Of a DNA stretch of 45,174 nucleotides, positions 31,756 through 41,092 are shown one piece after another. Within the stretch, counting starts at the first letter, position 1; the number at the start of each line of letters is the position of its first letter. Where the stretch lies: the NCBI GenBank assembly GCA_020054065.1, contig JAGVLX010000016.1:1-45174 (forward strand), given 5' to 3'. Below the pieces are notes generated by a model. That model was not told the origin of the DNA. It did not search any database and was given only the letters and a program-made list of their open reading frames with translations. The position numbers and the translations under genes were made by a program. The DNA comes from Parachlamydiales bacterium (lineage in GTDB: Bacteria; Chlamydiota; Chlamydiia; Chlamydiales; JAEYWL01).

Positions 31756-33831
31756 TTAACTTCGCGTTAGTGTTTCGACTGATCTTTTACTTGTAAAATC
31801 CAATACTTCAAGCTGCCATTTCCCTGAAGCCTGCTTTGAGAGTTTAAGCTGATAGAGAGGCACTCTCATAAAATTTCCAATCAGCAGCAATTCACTCAAT
31901 TCTCCATTGGAACCAGTTTTGCTGCTCGATATGGTCATAGGCACTTCGATGGGAACTCTTGTTTCCAAATCTAATCGATCTTGCGAACTTACTTTAAGGG
32001 TTCTACGAACTGGATCAATGGAGACGACTATGGGAGCCGCACCTTTTGCGCCTAAAGAGCTAACATCATATTTGCCCTGAGCATCTAGAATCTCTTCAAG
32101 AGGTAAATCTTTCTGGAGCTTTAATGTTTCAATTTCACTGATTCTCGCTGATTCTGTTGAACCTGCTTTCCAACTCCCTGGTTGTACGGCTTTAAACGCA
32201 ACTGGGATAATCACTTTTTCTGTTTTCGGGGCTGTCTCAATAAAGACATAGGGACTGCCTTTGTCTCCTTTTCCAAATTTGACAACTTTTCCAGCATGAC
32301 GAGTATCTCCAACAACCAAAAATTTATCCTTCCCTATCTGTTTAAGCGGCAGGATTTCTCCATTCCAATTGAGCCACTTAGGATCTTTGGAGTGCATTCC
32401 GATAATTCCCATCCCCCCATAATAAAAAAGATCGCAACGATGCAAAGGAAAAGTTTCTAACGCTGAACCGATTTCCTGAGAATCGCTTCCAATAGGGGAG
32501 AGCGTTTTAGGTTGTGTAAACCGGCTATGCATTTCATCAATTGTGGGAATGACATGATTAATATATCCGACTTTATAACCGTCTGCAACCTCTCCTCCAA
32601 AGCTGTCAGGACTATTCTTAAAGTTGCATAAAGAAACAATATAGCTGCCTGTGTCCCTATCGAAGCTGAATTTAAAATCGTATGTTGAAATTTCACCCCC
32701 CTTTCCAAAAAAGGGGCCGACGACATCTATTCCCAAGGCTGATACACCGCTTACTCCCCTAGGGCGAAGAAAATCTTCGAGGGCCTTGGGACTCAAAAGA
32801 ACTGTCTTGCCGTCTGAGGATTTTAACCCTTCTCCCGATTTGAATGCTTTTGCGAAAGCTTGAGCTAATTTGCCGATATCTGCTGCAGTAGACCATAGCC
32901 CGCCTGCTGGTTGGTGGACGGGATCTCGAATATCGGCATCTTCCGATCGCGGATGATTACCGTCATTTCTGTAAGCCCGCATGACATTTCCCTCAGGTCT
33001 CACAAAGCTAGTCCTAGACATGCCTAGCGGTTCTAGAACCTCGCGCCTCAAAATATCGGCATAAACGAATCGTTCTGTAGAATTGTGATTGGCAGCTTTA
33101 TGAGCCTGGTTATAGGCCTTTTCGATGAATATCGCTGCGAGAGAAATCTGATTGCTATAGGCATAGATGCCCTCTCCTGGTGCGTTGTCAAGTTTGATTT
33201 TTTTAGTTGGATCTGAGGTGGCATCTTTGCTCATTCCATCTAGAATTGCATCCCAGCTCATGCCTTCTCTATCATTCCTTTCAATATCGGCATCGAACTG
33301 GAGTCCAGAAGTATGGGACAACAACATTTCTAATGTAATGTCTTTGGCAGCTTCTGGATCTTGGAAGATCGCAAAATGCCGCTCTTCAAGGACCTCGGAA
33401 AGTTTGGTTTGCAGCGATAAAATCCCTTTTCCTTCTAGTACTTTGCTCACAAGACCGGTAAACATTTTCGCTCCCGATCCAATTACGGCGGCGGTATTCA
33501 CATCTATCGGATGGCCACCCTGAACGCTAGTCGTTCCCAAACCCAAATGTCTTGGCTTCTCACCATTAGCGCAAACGAGAACACTCGCTCCCGCGCCCTT
33601 TGGAATTGTAGGATCCATTCTTTCTGCGAGGTCTTTGACAATGGCCTGTGTTTCTACTCCGTACCAAGAATCGTTGAGATGTTCGCTATCTGTTGCCTGG
33701 GCTTTGAAGGATCGCTCTACGAATAATTGATGCATCCTTTCAAGGCTAGCGCGTTCATCACCTTGAACGGCCTGAACTGGATTATAAACAATTAATGCAG
33801 TTGACTTAATTGAATCTGGAGGTAATTCCAT
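31756..33831 (-). CDS. Beta-lactamase-family serine hydrolase, long form
   Basis: The 691-residue protein has a class C beta-lactamase/penicillin-binding-like domain (about 75-420) with S119-x-x-K122 (SGAK), Y225-S-N and a KGGE in the third-motif position, plus the family stretch LEMLLSHTSGLQFD. About 270 further residues form a beta-rich C-terminal region of unknown fold. No signal peptide is seen, unusual for the family; a cytosolic esterase role or a secreted effector are both possible. The start has no clear ribosome site. It stands alone, flanked by repeats, and is not coupled to neighbours. Substrate is unknown; such proteins include peptidases, esterases and LACTB. Confidence 0.8.
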   Translation of the reverse strand: MELPPDSIKSTALIVYNPVQAVQGDERASLERMHQLFVERSFKAQATDSEHLNDSWYGVETQAIVKDLAERMDPTIPKGAGASVLVCANGEKPRHLGLGTTSVQGGHPIDVNTAAVIGSGAKMFTGLVSKVLEGKGILSLQTKLSEVLEERHFAIFQDPEAAKDITLEMLLSHTSGLQFDADIERNDREGMSWDAILDGMSKDATSDPTKKIKLDNAPGEGIYAYSNQISLAAIFIEKAYNQAHKAANHNSTERFVYADILRREVLEPLGMSRTSFVRPEGNVMRAYRNDGNHPRSEDADIRDPVHQPAGGLWSTAADIGKLAQAFAKAFKSGEGLKSSDGKTVLLSPKALEDFLRPRGVSGVSALGIDVVGPFFGKGGEISTYDFKFSFDRDTGSYIVSLCNFKNSPDSFGGEVADGYKVGYINHVIPTIDEMHSRFTQPKTLSPIGSDSQEIGSALETFPLHRCDLFYYGGMGIIGMHSKDPKWLNWNGEILPLKQIGKDKFLVVGDTRHAGKVVKFGKGDKGSPYVFIETAPKTEKVIIPVAFKAVQPGSWKAGSTESARISEIETLKLQKDLPLEEILDAQGKYDVSSLGAKGAAPIVVSIDPVRRTLKVSSQDRLDLETRVPIEVPMTISSSKTGSNGELSELLLIGNFMRVPLYQLKLSKQASGKWQLEVLDFTSKRSVETLTRS

Positions 33832-34006
33832 AATTTTTTTAGTTAAAATTTATCGTTAAAACATAATTACTATAATATTATTATAACACTGAGAACTATA
33901 AACATCAAAAGACGTGTTCAATCTACAACTATTTGATTGTCAGACACTTCGAAATCGGCTCAGTCAATTAAACAAGATAGACACGGCAGACAGACTTATT
34001 ATAGTG

Positions 34007-34051
34007 GTCCTGAATGTCCTGTTTGTCCTGTGTGTCGTGGATGTCCTGTCC
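34007..34051. repeat. Five 9-nt units between uvrD and the serine hydrolase gene
   Basis: Units gtcctgaat, gtcctgttt, gtcctgtgt, gtcgtggat, gtcctgtcc fill exactly 45 nt. This is the clearest tandem example of the nonamer family and ends 2 nt before the helicase stop codon. The rest of the 33832-34006 gap is AT-rich, includes another acaagatag, and no gene is seen. Confidence 0.85.
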
Positions 34052-34053
34052 GT

Positions 34054-35988
34054 TTACAACACGACCCGCTCTTTGTATTCGATGGGGATCTCTTTCAGGA
34101 ACCGGCTGGGGAACATGCCGCGGCGGACGCCCCACATAAAACGGGAACGGGCAAAAGTTAAGTACAGAAACTGTTTCGCGCGGGTGATCCCCACATAACA
34201 GAGCCGCCGCTCTTCCTCCAGGGCATTCCCTTCCTCTTTCGAGTTGATATGCGGCAGCAAATCCTCCTCCATACCAACTAGGAAGGTCACATTAAACTCC
34301 AATCCTTTTCCATTATGGAGCGTCATGAGCCGCACTTTTTCATGGGAATGATCCGTTTCATCTAAACTGGATTTAAGCGACAATTCGGCTAGAAAGTCGG
34401 CTAAGGTATTATTTTCCGCCAACTCTTCCCATTCGGCAGCTTTGGAGATTAATTCATCCAAGTTCTGTTTCCGGTCCGCTTGCGTGTCTGGCTCTTCTTT
34501 CAGGACTTGCAGATAGTGAGTGTCATAAACCGCAGCGAACACCAGATCTTTCAAAGAGCCTTCTGAGGCTAGCTTTCTGAGTTTTTCCAGGATCTGGATG
34601 TATTCAGTGAGATTCTCTTTCTGTTTAGCGGACAGTTTAACAGGATGTTTCAAAGGCTCTCCCACGCATAATGCTCGGCAGTATTCATAGATCGGCAGCC
34701 GCTCTTGCAAAGACGCAGCATGTAATTTTTCAATCGTGGTGCCGCCGATTCCCCGTTTCGGCAAGTTGATTGTTCTGGCAAAGGCAATGAAATCTGTTCC
34801 ATTCTGGACAATGCGCAGGAACGATAAAATGTCTTTGATCTCACGCCGCGCATAGAACGAGATACCGCCGACAATTATATAAGGAATGCGCTTGAACAGC
34901 AATTCGTCCTCAAATGTCCGAGATTGGAAGTTCGTCCGGTAGAAGATCACCATTTGGCTCAGCGGAATTTGCTCCTGATAGTGATGTTTGCGGATCTTCT
35001 CGACGACAAAGGCGGCTTCGGCGCGGTCATCATCTGCTCCATACACTTTAATCTTTTCTCCGGGTCCTAAATCACTCCATAAATTTTTTTCATAGCGGCT
35101 TTCATTATATTTGATCAACACGTTGGCGGCATTTAAGATGTTTGCCCGGCTGCGGTAATTTTGCTCCAAACGGACGATGCGTGCTCCAGGATAGTCGTGT
35201 TCGAAGTTCAAAATGTTGCGGATGGAAGCGCCGCGCCATGAGTAGATCGATTGATCCGGATCTCCCACGGCAAACAGATTGCGGTGTTCTTTAGCGAGCA
35301 GGTGCACAATTTCGTATTGGCTGGCATTGGTGTCTTGATATTCGTCGATGAGCAAGAACTTAAACCGCTCTTGATATTTGCGCAAGACCTCGGGATGTTC
35401 TCTGAATAGACGTACGGTTAAAAAGAGCAGGTCATCAAAATCGAGGGCGTTCGCGGCTTTCATCCGTTCTTGGTACAACTTATACAATTCGATCAACTGC
35501 CTTCCGCTCGTTTCCAAAAAGTAAGTAGGGTCGATATCGTCGGGCAGCATCATATCGTTTTTGGCGCGGGAGATCATTCCTCTAAACAGGTTGATATCCC
35601 CCTTTTTTTCTGCCAGCTGCAAGGTGTCGATACATCCTTTCAATACTTTTTCGGAATCATCTTCGTCATAGATCGCGAAACTGCGCGTATAGCCCAGCGC
35701 TTCAATCGATTCCCTTAAGATGCGAGCGCCTAAACTGTGGAAGGTACAAATCAACACATGTTGATTGGTGAGGTGTTTGACCCGTTCTTTCATCTCTTCG
35801 GCGGCTTTATTGGTGAAAGTAAGTCCTAAGATGGATCCAGGATCGACTCCGTTTTCCAGTAAATGGACAATGCGGAAGGTGACCACGCGGGTTTTGCCGG
35901 ATCCGGCGCCGGCGATCACTAAGCAGGGGCCTTCAACATGTTTGACAGCTTCCCATTGTTCGGGATTGAGAGGATTAGTTTGGTGCAT
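34054..35988 (-). CDS. uvrD: UvrD/Rep/PcrA-type ATP-dependent DNA helicase
   Basis: The 644-residue superfamily 1A helicase unwinds DNA in repair. Walker A is AGAGSGKT (26-33), then GLTFTNKAAEEMKER (Ia), DDLLF, LLIDEYQDTNASQ (II), VGDPDQSIYSWRGA (III), VRLEQNYRS (IV), LMTLHNGKGLEF (V) and RLCYVGITRAK (VI). The length resembles chlamydial UvrD (about 630). The C-terminus is short, without a recognisable RNA polymerase-binding tail. The start overlaps the putA end by 14 nt, which suggests co-transcription; the overlap is in a different frame. Confidence 0.93.
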   Translation of the reverse strand: MHQTNPLNPEQWEAVKHVEGPCLVIAGAGSGKTRVVTFRIVHLLENGVDPGSILGLTFTNKAAEEMKERVKHLTNQHVLICTFHSLGARILRESIEALGYTRSFAIYDEDDSEKVLKGCIDTLQLAEKKGDINLFRGMISRAKNDMMLPDDIDPTYFLETSGRQLIELYKLYQERMKAANALDFDDLLFLTVRLFREHPEVLRKYQERFKFLLIDEYQDTNASQYEIVHLLAKEHRNLFAVGDPDQSIYSWRGASIRNILNFEHDYPGARIVRLEQNYRSRANILNAANVLIKYNESRYEKNLWSDLGPGEKIKVYGADDDRAEAAFVVEKIRKHHYQEQIPLSQMVIFYRTNFQSRTFEDELLFKRIPYIIVGGISFYARREIKDILSFLRIVQNGTDFIAFARTINLPKRGIGGTTIEKLHAASLQERLPIYEYCRALCVGEPLKHPVKLSAKQKENLTEYIQILEKLRKLASEGSLKDLVFAAVYDTHYLQVLKEEPDTQADRKQNLDELISKAAEWEELAENNTLADFLAELSLKSSLDETDHSHEKVRLMTLHNGKGLEFNVTFLVGMEEDLLPHINSKEEGNALEEERRLCYVGITRAKQFLYLTFARSRFMWGVRRGMFPSRFLKEIPIEYKERVVL

Positions 35989-38900
35989 GGCAATGACAAT
36001 TGTGACAGGTGTTGGTGTTTGTAGGTGTTCCCGGCAACGGACGACGCGGTTCTTTTTCGCGCATTCCTAAGTTGCCGTAGCGGTGATAATCAATGCTGAT
36101 GCTGACTTCCCGCACATAATTTAAGAGTTCGACCCGGCCATTGGCCAAGACAGGCGTAGCCTGGGGAACAATTCCCAATTCAGCTAACCCTCTTTGCAGT
36201 TCTTCTGAAGGGTCTGACAAGAGTCTCACGCGGCTGTGGGGGGGAATCCGTTCAATGAACTGACTCTCCGATTCTTCGGCTACTGTGAATAAACTTACAA
36301 GTTCTGGATGGGCTCCGTTTAAAAATGTTAAAGCTCCCGGCGCAGCGCTGATTTCAAGCGGCGTCCCGCATGTCACCGCAGCGGCGGCGACCCGCATGAT
36401 ATCTAAAGGAATATCGCCGGGATTGACGCGCAAGTGAACTGCGTGATGCGGCAAGTACTCTTGGAAATTGTCTTGGCCCCACAACAGCGATGGATCGTGG
36501 CTTTTGCTAAAATAGTGGTTCCAGTGATAGGCATAGCTGCTGATGCTGACATTCCACCACTGCAGCTCTTGGCCGCGCAGCAACTTGGTCATTAAGGGGG
36601 TCAGCGAAGCCACGGTCGGAGAAGGCGGCTGTGTTTCATTTGGCAAGGTGTGTTGGGCGATATCGAAGAGTTGCAAGACATAGTTCGGGCCGCCCGCTTT
36701 CGCGCCGCGCCCAAATGAACTCGCCTTGCATCCGCCAAAAGGTTGCCGCTGCACGATTGCGCCGGTAATTCCACGATTTACATAACAGTTGCCCGCTTCG
36801 ATGGTGTTTAACCAAATATCCACTTCCCGTTCATCGAGGCTATGGATTCCTGCTGTCAAGCCATAGGGAGTGCCATTGGCGAGTTCGATCGCATGCTGCA
36901 AATTGTCGGCGCGCATCACTCCTAACACCGGACCGAACAATTCGGTTTGATGGGTGAAGCTGCCGGGTTTGACGCCGAGTTTGATTCCGGGAGTCCATAA
37001 ATGAGGATTATTCGAATCTTCTTTAGGCTGCAGCAGCCATTGTTCGTCGGGTTCCAACGTTAACAACCCGCGCAATAATTTTTCTGCAGGCGGCTTGATT
37101 AAGGGATTGAGGCGTGTGGCTGGATTCCAGGCCGATCCGACGCGCAAGCTTGCGGCCGCATCTTTCAAATGATTGAGGAAATGAGGATTGTCATAGAGTT
37201 CCGCTTCCAAGATCACTAAGCTGCAAGCGCTGCACTTTTGTCCGGCATGGCCGAATGCTGACTGCACAATATCCCGTACCGCTAAATCGCGGTCCGCCAG
37301 GCTGGTGACGATGATGCTGTTTTTTCCGCCCGTTTCGGCCATGAGAGGTAATCCTGGCCGTAGCTTAAGTAAATGCTCGGCCGTTGCGGTGGCTCCGGTG
37401 AGAATCACTGCATCAATCCGCGGGTCTTTAACCAGCGTGCTGCCGATCGGCTCATCTTCGCAATTGATAAACTGCAGCGCTTGAGGACTGACGCCGGCTT
37501 CCCAGAAGGTTTGGGCCAGAATCCAACCGACTAATACCGATTCTTGTGCGGGCTTAAAAATCACGCAGTTGCCGGCTGCCAAGGCCGCAAGGATGCCTCC
37601 CGCCGGAATCGAGCAAGGAAAGTTCCAGGGTGGGGCGATTAAAACTGTGCCTTTAGGTTTAAAGCGCAAATCTTCCAAATACATCAATGTTTCCGCATTG
37701 CGGCGGTAGTACTCGGCGAAATCGATCGCTTCCGATACCTCCGCATCGGCTTCTGGAATGGTTTTGCCGGTATCGGCGACCATGGCGCCGATGAGATCGG
37801 CGCGTCTGACCCGCAGCCGCTGTGCAATGCTGGCCAACAGTTGCGAACGCTCTGCAGTGGAGCTGTTGCCCCAGGTTGGTCCAGCCTCTTGAGCGGCATT
37901 TAAGGCTTTATCCACTTCGTTCCAACTGGCTAAAGCGTATTCGTAGAGCACCTTGCCGGGGCGTGAGGGATCGTGATGGCTGCCCAGAGTGGTTGAGGGA
38001 AATAACCGCTGTCCATTGACGCAAAGAGGAATGGGCGTGATTGTACTTTCGCTCCATGATTTTAGCAGCTGTTGCGCCCAGAGCCGGTTATGGGCTAGTG
38101 AGAAATCGGTATCAGGCTCATTTTCAAACGGCGTGCAGGGATTGGGGGGTTCGGGATTTAACAGGCGGTTTTGGGTGCGGCGCGGTTGAAAACCGGTCAG
38201 TGCATGCGTTTGACAGGAAAGAGAAAAGGTGGTCGCTAACTGCTTCCATTCTTGGGTGCCCGGTTGAAGATTGAAGATATAACGCAAAAAATTCTCAGGC
38301 GCGCTATTTTCATCTAGGCGGCGGACTAAATACGCGATCGCATTCTGAAACTCTGCTTGCGTTGCAGCCGGACAGTAAAGCAGCATATCGCCAGCAACAG
38401 CTTGCACAGCACGCCGCATGGGATCCGCCATCCCTTCCAACATTTCGAAGGTAACGAAAGGCTGCACAACCTGTTCGGAGCGCAGCAACAAGGCGTACGC
38501 AATATCAAACAGGTTATGGCTGCCGATTCCTAGGCGGGCGGCGCTGGCATGCTCTGGAGCGCACCCATAGGCGAGCATCCGTTTAAAATTAATATCTGTG
38601 TCTTGCTTGTGGTTGAAGGTCGCTAGCGGCCAGCCGCGCACAGACGCTTCCACTTGTTCCATCGCTATGTTGGCCCCTTTGACTAAACGGATTTTAATGG
38701 GAGCGCCCCCTCTGCCGACCCGTTTCATCGCCCATAGGGTCAATTCTTGTTGATGGAGGTAAGAGTCAGGCAAATAGCTTTGCAACACGATGCCGGCAGA
38801 AAAATGCAAAAATTCCGGTTCATCCAACACTTTGGTAAAGAGGGCGATCGTCAAATCTAGGTCGCGATACTCCTCCATATCTAAGTTGACGAATTTGGGA

Positions 38901-39631
38901 ACTTTCGTTCCATCCTTGCGCACAAATGTATGATCTCTGGCGGCGCGATAAAGTTGGCGCAGGCGCATGGCTAAAATATCCAGCGTATTATCCCATGCGA
39001 TCAAGTTGAGTTGGCTGCAGATGGTAGAGATTTTAACAGAGATGTATTCGATATGGGGATTAGCCAAATCTTCTAAATAGATTTGGAGCCGTTTCAGCGC
39101 TTCTTCTTCGCCTAAGATGGCTTCTCCGAGATGATTTAAGTTAACCCTTACTCCTTCTTGATTGCGGCGGCGGATATGTTTGTTCAGTTCGTTGGGCTCT
39201 CCCGGCAGAATGACATGGCTCGATTCTTTACGAATCATTTTTTTGGCCAGTTTGACAAACAGTTTTGGAAAGGTGGCGCCGAAAAGTCTAAACAACTTCA
39301 GTTGAATCTTTTTGCTTGGCGTTAAGAATCTTAGAGCACCGAATTGGTCCAGCAAATAATCGATCTGGCTTGCAACGCGCGCCGGGCGGTTGCTGCGAAA
39401 ACATTCATCGGTAAATGCGGTGGTAAACGCTTTCCCTTTGGGGTCTTGGACGATGCGCTGCAGGTCGCGCTGCATCGCTTTTTCCTGATGTGTCTCTATC
39501 CGATTCGCCTCCTGCAGCAGTTCGCCTGCCAATTCAATGGCGCGCCGGCTGCGGTCGGCGGTGGATAGCGGCATGCCGCGCACTTCGTCGATCATGTGTT
39601 TGGCTTTACGGAGATGAGAAGACTCTTTCAT
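35975..39631 (-). CDS. putA: Bifunctional proline dehydrogenase / P5C dehydrogenase (PutA)
   Basis: The 1218-residue enzyme oxidises proline to glutamate. No ribbon-helix-helix DNA-binding domain is present, so it is not a transcriptional regulator. The proline dehydrogenase domain (about 100-480) has HLGEAILGEEEAL, IRLVKGAN and the FAD-binding RRGG-like turns; the aldehyde dehydrogenase domain (about 530-1010) has E about 765 (ETGGKN) and nucleophile C about 799 (GQKCSACS). A C-terminal region of about 180 residues, typical of long PutA, ends with an odd stretch TPTNTNTCHNCHCHAPN that overlaps the uvrD start. It is soluble but membrane-associated on reduction. It is divergent from namZ across a hairpin repeat. 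Confidence 0.95.
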   Translation of the reverse strand: MKESSHLRKAKHMIDEVRGMPLSTADRSRRAIELAGELLQEANRIETHQEKAMQRDLQRIVQDPKGKAFTTAFTDECFRSNRPARVASQIDYLLDQFGALRFLTPSKKIQLKLFRLFGATFPKLFVKLAKKMIRKESSHVILPGEPNELNKHIRRRNQEGVRVNLNHLGEAILGEEEALKRLQIYLEDLANPHIEYISVKISTICSQLNLIAWDNTLDILAMRLRQLYRAARDHTFVRKDGTKVPKFVNLDMEEYRDLDLTIALFTKVLDEPEFLHFSAGIVLQSYLPDSYLHQQELTLWAMKRVGRGGAPIKIRLVKGANIAMEQVEASVRGWPLATFNHKQDTDINFKRMLAYGCAPEHASAARLGIGSHNLFDIAYALLLRSEQVVQPFVTFEMLEGMADPMRRAVQAVAGDMLLYCPAATQAEFQNAIAYLVRRLDENSAPENFLRYIFNLQPGTQEWKQLATTFSLSCQTHALTGFQPRRTQNRLLNPEPPNPCTPFENEPDTDFSLAHNRLWAQQLLKSWSESTITPIPLCVNGQRLFPSTTLGSHHDPSRPGKVLYEYALASWNEVDKALNAAQEAGPTWGNSSTAERSQLLASIAQRLRVRRADLIGAMVADTGKTIPEADAEVSEAIDFAEYYRRNAETLMYLEDLRFKPKGTVLIAPPWNFPCSIPAGGILAALAAGNCVIFKPAQESVLVGWILAQTFWEAGVSPQALQFINCEDEPIGSTLVKDPRIDAVILTGATATAEHLLKLRPGLPLMAETGGKNSIIVTSLADRDLAVRDIVQSAFGHAGQKCSACSLVILEAELYDNPHFLNHLKDAAASLRVGSAWNPATRLNPLIKPPAEKLLRGLLTLEPDEQWLLQPKEDSNNPHLWTPGIKLGVKPGSFTHQTELFGPVLGVMRADNLQHAIELANGTPYGLTAGIHSLDEREVDIWLNTIEAGNCYVNRGITGAIVQRQPFGGCKASSFGRGAKAGGPNYVLQLFDIAQHTLPNETQPPSPTVASLTPLMTKLLRGQELQWWNVSISSYAYHWNHYFSKSHDPSLLWGQDNFQEYLPHHAVHLRVNPGDIPLDIMRVAAAAVTCGTPLEISAAPGALTFLNGAHPELVSLFTVAEESESQFIERIPPHSRVRLLSDPSEELQRGLAELGIVPQATPVLANGRVELLNYVREVSISIDYHRYGNLGMREKEPRRPLPGTPTNTNTCHNCHCHAPN

Positions 39632-39662
39632 AGTTTACAACTTAATACATGAGAAATAGGGG

Positions 39663-39733
39663 TTTCTCTGTGCCTCTGTGTCTCTGTGGTTAAAATCTTT
39701 AAATCACCACCGAGACACAGAGGCACAGAGAAA
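39663..39733. repeat. 28-bp inverted repeat, CACAGAGA family, between divergent genes
   Basis: Arms 39663-39690 and 39706-39733 pair with a single mismatch over 28 nt, with a loop of 15 nt. Units ctctgtgc, ctctgtgt, ctctgtgg have an 8-nt period. The hairpin lies between putA and namZ, which diverge, so it is not a terminator for either; it sits in the leader/promoter zone of putA. Confidence 0.85.
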
Positions 39734-39761
39734 GAAGTAAATCGTTGATAACTCTATCTGA

Positions 39762-39790
39762 TTGATTTTGTTATTTTGGAAGTATATACA
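39762..39790 (+). promoter_or_regulatory. Candidate namZ promoter
   Basis: TTGATT (39762-39767), a 17-nt spacer and TATACA (39785-39790) lie 27 nt before the start codon. Both match sigma-70-like consensus well. Confidence 0.45.
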
Positions 39791-39817
39791 ATGAGCGTCT
39801 AAACCAAAAGCAAAAGC

Positions 39818-41092
39818 ATGTTTCATTCTGTCATGGCATGGGTCCAACTTCTTATTGTTATCGTAACTTTTTCTTTTGTTACTCATTCTCAAGGACTTTC
39901 GGCAAAGGTTCAACCCGGCATCGAAATGTTGCTGCACGAAAAGTATACAGCCTTGCTGAAAGGCAAGCGGATCGGACTGATCGTCAATCAAACCTCAGTC
40001 GATTCCCAATTACGCTCTACCATTGAACTGATGAAACAAGATGCAAAAAAACGGGGCTATACCGTAGCCGCTTTGTTTGCTCCCGAACACGGCATCACCG
40101 GCGCTTCCCACTCATGGGAACTCGTCAAGGACGCAAAAGATCCTGATGGCATCCCCATCTTCAGCTTACATGGAACCACCACAAGGCCGACGGAAGCGAT
40201 GTTGAAGCAGGTGGATCTTCTTTTGTTTGATATGCAAGATATCGGTTCCCGTTCCTACACCTATATCTCCACGCTTTTTTATGCGATGGAGGAAGCAGCG
40301 AAGAAAAATATCCCGGTGATCGTCACCGACCGCCCCAACCCGATCAATGGGATCGTCGTCGATGGGCCGATGCTCGACAGCCCATTAAGATCCATTGTGG
40401 GCTACATCAATGTCCCTTACTGCCATGGAATGACCATCGGTGAACTGGCTCAATTCTTTAACACCGAATACGACATCAAGTGCAAACTGCATGTGATTCC
40501 TATGCAAGGGTGGAAGCGGAACATGACATTTCAACAGACCGGATTGCCTTGGGTGCCAACGAGCCCGCACATTCCCGAATCTTCCACCACCTGGTACTAC
40601 CCGATGACTGGAATTATCGGAGAGCTGCAAGTCGTCAGTATCGGAATCGGTTACACGTTGCCCTTTAAGTTGATCGGCGCCCCTTGGATCAAGGCTAAAG
40701 AACTTGCGGCGGCTCTGAATGCCGAAAAATTGCCGGGAGTGTTTTTCCAGCCGTTCTATTATAAACCGTTCTATGGACGGTATGTGAAAAAGGAGTGCCA
40801 GGGCGTCTATATCGTCGCAAGCGATCCGCTTATTTTCAAGCCGGTGACGACTCAGTTAGTCATCCTGGCCCAATTAAAAAAGCTTTATCCAAAACAATTT
40901 GCGGAAGCATTAGAAGCCTCTAAAGGGCGGAAAGAGATGTTCAATAAGGTGATTGGTACCGATAAAATCTATCAGATGATTTCTGAAGCTGACACGTCAG
41001 TAAAAAAGTTGAAAACATTTAACCAGGCAGAGCGGGACGCATTTCTAGTAAAACGAAAAGCATCCCTATTGCCCGAATACGAAGCGAATTAG
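39818..41092 (+). CDS. namZ: Exo-beta-N-acetylmuramidase NamZ-like (DUF1343), secreted
   Basis: The 424-residue protein has an N-terminal signal sequence (MFHSVMAWVQLLIVIVTFSF onward). The mature part is DUF1343, now known as exo-acting N-acetylmuramidase, with GKRIGLIVNQTSVDSQ, LFAPEHGITG, FDMQDIGSRSYTYISTLF, VTDRPNPING, YCHGMTIGELA and PHIPESSTTWYYP. The reaction is release of terminal MurNAc from peptidoglycan fragments, a recycling step. Its presence fits a chlamydia with peptidoglycan. It ends with a stop that overlaps the opposite-strand stop of the next gene by 3 nt (TTAG). No ribosome site is obvious. Confidence 0.88.
   Translation: MFHSVMAWVQLLIVIVTFSFVTHSQGLSAKVQPGIEMLLHEKYTALLKGKRIGLIVNQTSVDSQLRSTIELMKQDAKKRGYTVAALFAPEHGITGASHSWELVKDAKDPDGIPIFSLHGTTTRPTEAMLKQVDLLLFDMQDIGSRSYTYISTLFYAMEEAAKKNIPVIVTDRPNPINGIVVDGPMLDSPLRSIVGYINVPYCHGMTIGELAQFFNTEYDIKCKLHVIPMQGWKRNMTFQQTGLPWVPTSPHIPESSTTWYYPMTGIIGELQVVSIGIGYTLPFKLIGAPWIKAKELAAALNAEKLPGVFFQPFYYKPFYGRYVKKECQGVYIVASDPLIFKPVTTQLVILAQLKKLYPKQFAEALEASKGRKEMFNKVIGTDKIYQMISEADTSVKKLKTFNQAERDAFLVKRKASLLPEYEAN

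Noticed and set aside
34007..34051. CRISPR-like tandem array
   Set aside because: Units are contiguous 9-mers without spacers, and no cas genes are present.
39663..39733. Hairpin as a transcription terminator
   Set aside because: It lies between divergent genes and has no T-run, so neither gene ends there.
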